Of a stretch of DNA of 10,996 nt, positions 6,288 to 10,996 are shown in pieces (position 1 is the first letter of the stretch; each line of letters starts with the position of its first letter). This DNA is from an uncultured Chitinophagaceae bacterium (GTDB taxonomy: Bacteria > Bacteroidota > Bacteroidia > Chitinophagales > Chitinophagaceae), in contig CALKVC010000197.1 of the NCBI GenBank assembly GCA_937996595.1, forward strand, positions 1 to 10,996, read 5' to 3'. Below the pieces are notes generated by a model that saw only the letters and a program-made list of their open reading frames with translations, was not told the DNA's origin and ran no database searches. Both the position numbers and the translations under genes were made by a program.

Positions 6288-7235
6288 TTATGAACTTGTG
6301 TGAGTTTTCTTTTTACCGAAAAACAGTTTAATGAAGACCGGAGCTGTTGTTACCAGCACAATTCCTATCACAATTATTTCAAGGTGCTTTTCAAGGTCCA
6401 GCCCGAACTGCTGTTTGGTAAATGCGTTCAGGTAATGGCCAATGAATAACATGGAAGTAACCCATGCAATACAACCTACTATATTATAGAAACTGAATTT
6501 CTTTTTATCCATACTTACTATACCGGCAACAATAGGAGCAAAAGTGCGTATGAAAGGCAGGAACCTGGCAAATACGATGGCCCCGCCGCCGTGTTTCTCA
6601 TAAAACTCTTTTGCCTGGTAAAGGTATTTTTTCTTGAAAAGGAGCCTGTCTCTCCAGTTAAACATGGCCGGGCCAACCTTTCGGCCGGTCATATACCCTA
6701 CCGTATTGCCAAGTATCCCTGCTGCGATACACATTCCTGAAATGATCAGCAGGTTTAAAAAATCATTTCCGGTATTCAGTGAAATGGAATCAACCAGCGG
6801 GGTGCTTAAAATGCCGGCTACAAATAACAATGAATCTCCGGGAAAGAAAAACCCGATAAACAAACCAGTTTCAGCAAAAATAATAAGCAACAGGAGCCAG
6901 ATACCGCCATAAAGGATATAAAACATAGGCGTTAGCAGATCGGTCCAGCTAAAATGTTTTTCAACAATCACCGGTTCTCCTTTGCCTACTTCACTGGCTG
7001 CGAGTACCCGTTGCTGATAGCCTTCCCTTGTTATTGTTACAGAGTCCCATCCGGTTGCAGGCAATACGATATCGCCATTCTTATCAGAAACATAACTTAC
7101 ATTCCCGATTGTTACCTGTACTTCTGAAACATGCTGTTTATATTGGTTTACCAGGTTAATCCTTATGGAATCCGCGGCCCTTGCCCCCGGTAAACCGGCC
7201 AACAATACAATAAGCATCAAAACAACCTGTTTCAT
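6288..7235 (-). CDS. DedA-family (SNARE-associated/VTT domain) membrane protein with an extra exported N-terminal domain
   Basis: From the chosen start the protein has 315 residues. Residues 1-20 are a signal peptide or anchor, ending ARA. Residues about 21-95 form a predicted small beta-rich domain (VQVTIGNVSYVSDKNGDIVL, then an EGYQQRV strand) of the carboxypeptidase-regulatory/Ig-like kind. Residues about 100-305 are the DedA core, with FAETGLFIGFFFPGDSLLF (120-138) and the signature ARFLPFIRTFAPIVAG (223-238). DedA proteins act in envelope homeostasis, and some flip undecaprenyl phosphate or phospholipids. Typical members are about 200-220 residues, so the N-terminal domain is an addition. 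An upstream ATG at 7280 overlaps the symporter stop, but it would put 15 charged residues before the signal peptide. ATG 7235 has AAAGGA five bases upstream and is preferred. The MFS gene follows with no spacing. Confidence 0.87.
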   Translation of the reverse strand: MKQVVLMLIVLLAGLPGARAADSIRINLVNQYKQHVSEVQVTIGNVSYVSDKNGDIVLPATGWDSVTITREGYQQRVLAASEVGKGEPVIVEKHFSWTDLLTPMFYILYGGIWLLLLIIFAETGLFIGFFFPGDSLLFVAGILSTPLVDSISLNTGNDFLNLLIISGMCIAAGILGNTVGYMTGRKVGPAMFNWRDRLLFKKKYLYQAKEFYEKHGGGAIVFARFLPFIRTFAPIVAGIVSMDKKKFSFYNIVGCIAWVTSMLFIGHYLNAFTKQQFGLDLEKHLEIIVIGIVLVTTAPVFIKLFFGKKKTHTSS

Positions 7236-7240
7236 ATAAT

Positions 7241-7246
7241 TCCTTT
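7241..7246 (-). promoter_or_regulatory. Ribosome binding site that decides the DedA start
   Basis: AAAGGA reads on the minus strand, five bases before ATG 7235. It is one of the few clear Shine-Dalgarno sequences in the window. It supports this start over the ATG at 7280, and it lies in the 37-base gap after the symporter stop. Confidence 0.65.
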
Positions 7247-7272
7247 GTCTTTTTATCAATAATTCACAAAAC

Positions 7273-8841
7273 CTAATCATCCAGTTCGCCCTCCCATTTA
7301 CTTACAACGGCTGTGGCTACACTATTTCCTACTACGTTGGTGGCACTGCGGCCCATATCCAGCAACGGATCGATACCCAACAGGAGAGCAATGCCTGCTT
7401 CAGGTATATTGAAAGTTGCCAGTGTACCTGCAATAACAACCAATGATGCCCTAGGCACCCCGGCAATCCCTTTACTGGTAAGCATCAGCACCAGGAGCAT
7501 GCTTACCTGTGTTGGCAGGTCGAGCTGAATGCCAAAGCTTTGCGCAATAAATATGGATGCGAACGTCATATACATCATACTGCCATCCAGGTTGAATGAA
7601 TAACCAAGTGGCAAAACAAAACTCACAATCTTGTCTTTACATCCGAATCTTTCAAGCTCCATCATTGTTTTTGGGAATGCAGCCTCACTGCTGGAAGTGC
7701 TGAAAGCTAGTAATATCGGGTCCTTAATCCGTTTAATCAAAGTAAATACCCGCTTCTTCAGCACAACAAATCCGGCAAAAATGAGCACCAGCCAAAGTAT
7801 GATAAGCCCCAAATAAAATTCACCGATAAAGATGGAATATGTTTTTAAGATACCCAGCCCCTGTTTGGCTATAATAGCTGCCATAGCGCCAAAAACGGCC
7901 ACAGGTGCAAATTTCATCACATAACCAGTCACTTTCAGTATGATATGCGCCACGGCATCCAGTGCTTTTATCACAGGATGGGCAATATCGCCCAATGCTG
8001 CTGCAGCTACCCCAAAAAACAAAGAGAAAACTACAATTTGCAGGATCTCATTCTTAGCCATCGCATCTGCAAAACTGGCCGGGAAAACATGATAGAAAAA
8101 ATCTTTTAAGGTAAGGGCGGCTTTATCTATACCGAGGTTACCGGCATTTTCGGGAAGTGGCAGGTTCATCGCACTGCCCGGCTGAAAAATATTTACCAGC
8201 ACCATACCCAGCAGGAGGCTCATAAGGGAAGCGCTGATAAACCACAACAACGTCTTACCTCCTATTCTGCCTACGGCTTTTATATCGCCTAATTTGGCAA
8301 CCCCAACCACCAAAGTGGTGAATACAAGCGGGGCAACAATCATCTTGATCAGCCGGATGAATATGTCGGCCAGCAGGCTGAACCATTCCAGTTTTTTATC
8401 CCTTGCTTTCAGGCTTGCATTCTTTTGAGCATCCACCAGTTCCTTCTCTTTCACCAAAGCCTTATAAGCGACATTTGCCGTATCCAATAATACCGACATG
8501 CTGCTGGTTAGATGGTTGATAGAATCTGTATAACCAGATATCCGGTTCATTATTGCTGTAGCATCATTGCTTTCCAGAATGTCATGTTCTGCCGCTTTCT
8601 TTTTTGAAACCAATGCATCACGCTGTACGCTGAGCGCATGAAATGCCACACTGTCTTTCGGGGTTTCATATGCTTTTAAGCTGTTCCTCAACAACTTTTG
8701 TGTTAATTCGGCCTGCATGATACGGGCGTTTTCATTACCCACATATTGCTTGTTGAGGATAAACCCGGCTACAATGCCCAATAATAACGCTATCCCTATA
8801 TATAATGTAAGCCTGCTTTTTTTAGACTTGCCCTCTTCCAT
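7273..8841 (-). CDS. Dicarboxylate/amino acid:cation symporter (DAACS, GltP/DctA-like) with a large helical insert
   Basis: This is a 522-residue inner-membrane importer for acidic amino acids or C4-dicarboxylates, driven by Na+ or H+. The family hallmarks are present: FIRLIKMIVAPLVFTTLVVG (161-180) in TM2, the HP1 tip SSSEAAFP (383-390), NLDGS (417-421) in TM7, the HP2 region TSKGIAGVPRAS (455-466), and DMGRSATNVVGN (495-506) in TM8. By eye D495, R498 and N502 align with D394, R397 and N401 of GltPh. The Arg supports a substrate with a carboxylate side chain. The HP1 SSSEAAFP replaces the commoner SSSAATLP. Between TM1 (11-30) and TM2, residues about 36-150 form a charged, helix-prone insert where typical members have only about 25 residues. 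The ATG at 8841 has no Shine-Dalgarno. It heads the minus-strand gene run and is divergent from the APC permease. Confidence 0.92.
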   Translation of the reverse strand: MEEGKSKKSRLTLYIGIALLLGIVAGFILNKQYVGNENARIMQAELTQKLLRNSLKAYETPKDSVAFHALSVQRDALVSKKKAAEHDILESNDATAIMNRISGYTDSINHLTSSMSVLLDTANVAYKALVKEKELVDAQKNASLKARDKKLEWFSLLADIFIRLIKMIVAPLVFTTLVVGVAKLGDIKAVGRIGGKTLLWFISASLMSLLLGMVLVNIFQPGSAMNLPLPENAGNLGIDKAALTLKDFFYHVFPASFADAMAKNEILQIVVFSLFFGVAAAALGDIAHPVIKALDAVAHIILKVTGYVMKFAPVAVFGAMAAIIAKQGLGILKTYSIFIGEFYLGLIILWLVLIFAGFVVLKKRVFTLIKRIKDPILLAFSTSSSEAAFPKTMMELERFGCKDKIVSFVLPLGYSFNLDGSMMYMTFASIFIAQSFGIQLDLPTQVSMLLVLMLTSKGIAGVPRASLVVIAGTLATFNIPEAGIALLLGIDPLLDMGRSATNVVGNSVATAVVSKWEGELDD

Positions 8842-8894
8842 ATTAGAAAATTATTGTCGCAATATATGATATAATGCTTGTTAAGCGCATACGG

Positions 8895-8927
8895 TATTAC
8901 AAAAATGTATCAATGGTTGCTGTAATA
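8895..8927. repeat. Spaced inverted repeat TATTACA...TGTAATA in the divergent promoter region
   Basis: TATTACA (8895-8901) and TGTAATA (8921-8927) are perfect inverted 7-base arms with 19 bases between them. They lie in the 139-base gap between the divergent symporter and permease genes. The right arm falls between the candidate -33 and -7 boxes of the permease. It could be a regulator site or a loose stem-loop, but in such AT-rich sequence chance is a real alternative. Confidence 0.3.
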
Positions 8928-8948
8928 AAATTATATTGCTTATTTTTC
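8917..8948 (+). promoter_or_regulatory. Candidate promoter of the APC permease
   Basis: TTG at 8917-8919 and TATTTTTC at 8941-8948 (seven of eight matches to TAnnTTTG) are separated by 21 bases, which fits the Bacteroidota -33/-7 layout. A transcript would start near 8953, leaving an A-rich leader of under 30 bases before ATG 8981. No comparably good promoter was seen for the divergent symporter gene in this gap. Confidence 0.4.
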
Positions 8949-8980
8949 CATTACATTTAAAATAAAAATCAACTAACTGT

Positions 8981-10633
8981 ATGAGTTTATTTGTAAGAAA
9001 ACCCATGGCTGCCCTTTTAAACGAAGCCGACGAAACCGGAAGCCATACCCTTAAAAGGACCCTGGGTGCAGGCGGGCTTGTTGCTTTGGGAATAGGAGCA
9101 ATCATTGGTGCAGGTTTATTTTCAATTACCGGAATGGCTGCAGCTAATCATGCCGGCCCGGCAATTACCATTTCTTTTGTGGTTGCCGCACTGGGTTGCC
9201 TGTTTGCCGGACTTTGCTATGCAGAATTTGCTTCCATGATTCCGGTAGCCGGCAGTGCATACACCTATTCTTATGCCACCATGGGTGAATTTATAGCGTG
9301 GATAATAGGTTGGGACCTGGTATTGGAATACGCCGTAGGTGCAGCAACGGTAGGCATTAGCTGGAGCAGGTACCTGGTAAAGTTCCTCGAAGGTTTCGAT
9401 ATCCATCTGCCCGCAAGCCTTACCGTTGGCCCCTGGGATGGCGGCATTATCAACCTGCCAGCTGTATTCATAATCGTTTTAATGAGCTTATTGCTAATAA
9501 AAGGCACAAAGGAAAGCGCCACTGTAAATGCAATTATTGTTTCATTGAAAATTACCGTTGTTATTGTATTCATCATCCTGGGATGGAAATACATCAACAA
9601 TACCAATTATACGCCTTATATACCCGATAACAGCGGCAAATTCGGCGATTTTGGATTCAGCGGAATTATCCGGGCTGCGGCGATTGTGTTTTTTGCATAC
9701 ATAGGATTTGATGCAGTAAGTACAGCAGCCCAGGAAGCCAAGAACCCAAAACGGGATATGCCCATCGGCATCCTGGGTTCACTGGCCATTTGTACCATTT
9801 TATATATCCTGTTTGCACACGTAATGACCGGTGTTACCAGTTACACTTCTTTTGCAGGTAAAGATGGTATTGCTCCAGTAGCCATTGCCATCGACCATAT
9901 GGGTACTGCCGGCGCTGATGGAATTGTAAAACCTGATTACCCCTGGCTGAACAGGGCCATCGTAGTGGCCATACTGGCAGGATACGCTTCTGTTATCCTG
10001 GTAATGCTTATGGGCCAGACACGCGTTTTCTTCAGTATGAGTAAAGACGGCCTTATCCCTAAAATATTTTCAACTGTTAACCCTAAGACTCAAACTCCTG
10101 CAAAAAGCAATTTGTTGTTCATGCTGTTTGTAAGTTTGTTTGCAGCGTTCGTTCCTGCAAGGGTTGTAGGTGAAATGACAAGTATCGGCACTTTATTCGC
10201 CTTTATCCTGGTATGCGTTGGCGTATGGGTGATGAGAAACAAAATGCCTGATGTTCCCAGGGCATTTAAAACACCTTTGGTACCGCTGGTTCCTATATTG
10301 GGGATTGCCGTTTGCCTGTTCATGATGGTATTCCTTCCCATGGATACCTGGATCAGGTTACTTGTTTGGATGCTCATAGGAATGGACATTTACCTGGTGT
10401 ATGGCGCCAAACACAGCCACCTGGGAAATGGAACAGATAACAGGAAAGGCATGAGGATTGCCAGGTATACAAGTATTGCATTATGCCTGCTCCTGGTAGT
10501 TGCCGGATTCTTACATCAATATACCGCTGGTTTTGATACAGACAGGACCTTGTTTTACATTTCAATCATTTTTGCTGCTGTTCACCTGGTGGTATTCGGA
10601 AGAAAATTAGGCAGGCCGGAACCTGCAGCTTAA
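8981..10633 (+). CDS. APC-superfamily amino acid permease (cationic amino acid transporter, CAT-like)
   Basis: This is a 550-residue inner-membrane protein with about 12-14 hydrophobic segments, importing amino acids. TM1 carries the broken-helix motif GIGAIIGAGLFSITG (37-51), which binds the substrate carboxylate and amino groups in APC transporters. AEFASMIPVAGSAYTYSY (81-98) is the conserved TM2-TM3 block. WDLVLEYAVGAATVGISWS (111-129) is typical of the CAT/YfnA branch, and FFAYIGFDAVSTAAQEAKNP is the TM6 block with its following loop. The length and two extra C-terminal segments also fit the CAT branch. Which amino acid it carries cannot be decided from sequence. The start ATG 8981 has an A-rich leader without Shine-Dalgarno; a second ATG nine codons in is less likely. 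It appears monocistronic: promoter just upstream, hairpin terminator 12 bases after the stop. It is divergent from an acidic-substrate symporter. Confidence 0.92.
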   Translation: MSLFVRKPMAALLNEADETGSHTLKRTLGAGGLVALGIGAIIGAGLFSITGMAAANHAGPAITISFVVAALGCLFAGLCYAEFASMIPVAGSAYTYSYATMGEFIAWIIGWDLVLEYAVGAATVGISWSRYLVKFLEGFDIHLPASLTVGPWDGGIINLPAVFIIVLMSLLLIKGTKESATVNAIIVSLKITVVIVFIILGWKYINNTNYTPYIPDNSGKFGDFGFSGIIRAAAIVFFAYIGFDAVSTAAQEAKNPKRDMPIGILGSLAICTILYILFAHVMTGVTSYTSFAGKDGIAPVAIAIDHMGTAGADGIVKPDYPWLNRAIVVAILAGYASVILVMLMGQTRVFFSMSKDGLIPKIFSTVNPKTQTPAKSNLLFMLFVSLFAAFVPARVVGEMTSIGTLFAFILVCVGVWVMRNKMPDVPRAFKTPLVPLVPILGIAVCLFMMVFLPMDTWIRLLVWMLIGMDIYLVYGAKHSHLGNGTDNRKGMRIARYTSIALCLLLVVAGFLHQYTAGFDTDRTLFYISIIFAAVHLVVFGRKLGRPEPAA

Positions 10634-10644
10634 AACATTACATA

Positions 10645-10677
10645 AAAAAAGTCCCGGAGCAACTCCGAGACTTTTTT
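10645..10677. terminator. Bidirectional intrinsic terminator
   Basis: AAAAAAGTC-C-CGGAG pairs with CTCCG-A-GACTTTTTT around a three-base CAA loop: five GC-rich pairs, one C-A mismatch, three pairs, then six A-T pairs. The A-tract and T-tract flank the stem, so it yields a U-run on either strand. It can end both the permease on the plus strand and the convergent gene on the minus strand. Confidence 0.88.
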
Positions 10678-10697
10678 GTTTAAAACATATGATTTTC

Positions 10698-10996
10698 TTA
10701 GTACTGTTTCGCTAAGAAAGCCTTGATTCTATTGAAGTATTCATTCTTGTTTGAAGTAAAATTCTTATCGTTTTCAACCCCAGGTACAACATATAGATCT
10801 GAGTTTTTCTTTCGCAAAACAGTTAACGTCTGCATATCGGCTTGTGTTACCACTTTATCTGCTCCTCCTACAATTAACATTAACGACTCTAAATGTTGTC
10901 CTTTAGATTCTAATGCAAATTTAGGCTCATACAATGTTTTTTCAGCGCCTGGAGGCACAATAACATCTAATGATTTTACTTCTTTCAATCGCGTTT
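10698..10996 (-). CDS. Probable alpha/beta-fold hydrolase, C-terminal end, cut by window edge
   Basis: The frame is open from base 10996 to the stop at 10698-10700, giving 98 residues plus the stop. No true start is in view: the only start-like codon near the edge is a TTG (10986-10988) preceded by in-frame sense codons. Seen in the sequence: LESLMLIVGGADKVV, then about 20 residues later DLYVVPGVENDKNF, ending in EYFNRIKAFLAKQY. The first block resembles the strand and Asp turn of alpha/beta hydrolases (usually GxxD), and the second the region where the catalytic His normally sits, followed by the closing helix. Here Glu-Asn replaces the expected His position (commonly GxxH), so catalytic competence is unclear. 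Sampled lines run near 34% GC, lower than most of the window. Substrate unknown; the family call is tentative. Confidence 0.55.
   Translation of the reverse strand, partial: TRLKEVKSLDVIVPPGAEKTLYEPKFALESKGQHLESLMLIVGGADKVVTQADMQTLTVLRKKNSDLYVVPGVENDKNFTSNKNEYFNRIKAFLAKQY

Noticed and set aside
7236..7280. Upstream ATG at 7280 for the DedA gene, overlapping the symporter stop
   Set aside because: It would place 15 charged residues before a good signal peptide, and the downstream ATG at 7235 has a clear AAAGGA five bases before it.
10901..10912. TTAGA-T-TCTAA palindrome resembling the mntR operator arms
   Set aside because: It lies inside the hydrolase coding sequence, the spacer is one base instead of four, and it forms ordinary Leu/Glu/Ser codons. 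Probably chance.
10986..10988. TTG as a start of the right-edge gene
   Set aside because: In-frame sense codons continue upstream to the window edge, and the remaining protein looks like only the C-terminal end of a hydrolase.
1..10996. CRISPR arrays, insertion sequences, tRNA or rRNA genes, riboswitches, phage or defence genes
   Set aside because: No repeat-spacer pattern, transposase, terminal repeats, cloverleaf or conserved riboswitch element was seen. The coding content is transport, envelope and metabolism.

Overview
The window looks like a chromosomal segment from a Bacteroidota (Bacteroidetes) bacterium, probably of the Chitinophagaceae type. The grounds are moderate GC, weak or absent Shine-Dalgarno sequences at most starts, candidate promoters of the Bacteroidota type (-7 box TAnnTTTG), and protein families typical of that phylum: the short alpha-glucan phosphorylase, a secreted DUF922 protein, and a GT9 with a Cys cluster. 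The lineage call is inference from protein and promoter style. No rRNA, tRNA, CRISPR array, insertion sequence or phage gene was seen.

Layout. (1) 1-629, minus: the N-terminal part of an alpha-glucan phosphorylase that runs off the left edge. (2) 630-795: a divergent promoter region. It carries a perfect 6-4-6 inverted repeat (TTTAGA-N4-TCTAAA) that contains a TAnnTTTG box, just ahead of a DtxR/MntR-family regulator. (3) 796-3380, plus: mntR and an Nramp metal transporter with a C-terminal universal-stress-protein domain. The two genes overlap by ATGA and form a metal-uptake operon that is probably self-regulated. (4) 3370-3945, minus: a secreted DUF922 protein with an HExxH motif, overlapping the transporter tail to tail. 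(5) 4045-8841, minus: a tight four-gene run in transcription order, consisting of a DAACS dicarboxylate/amino-acid symporter with a large extra loop, a DedA protein with an extra exported N-terminal domain, an MFS transporter, and a GT9 (heptosyltransferase-like) enzyme. (6) 8842-8980: a second divergent promoter region. (7) 8981-10633, plus: an APC-superfamily amino acid permease, followed by a strong hairpin that can serve as a terminator in both directions. (8) 10698-10996, minus: the C-terminal end of a probable alpha/beta hydrolase that runs off the right edge.

How the genes fit together. Most of the window is membrane transport: Mn/Fe uptake under a metal-sensing repressor, two divergently placed amino-acid or dicarboxylate importers, one MFS carrier of unknown substrate, and a DedA membrane protein. 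The glycosyltransferase at the end of the minus-strand run suggests a link to the cell envelope, but nothing in the sequence proves a shared pathway.

I found no wholly new system. The points most worth a second look are the operator/promoter overlap at mntR, the Nramp-Usp fusion, the roughly 110-residue helical insert in the DAACS symporter, and the extra exported domain on DedA.
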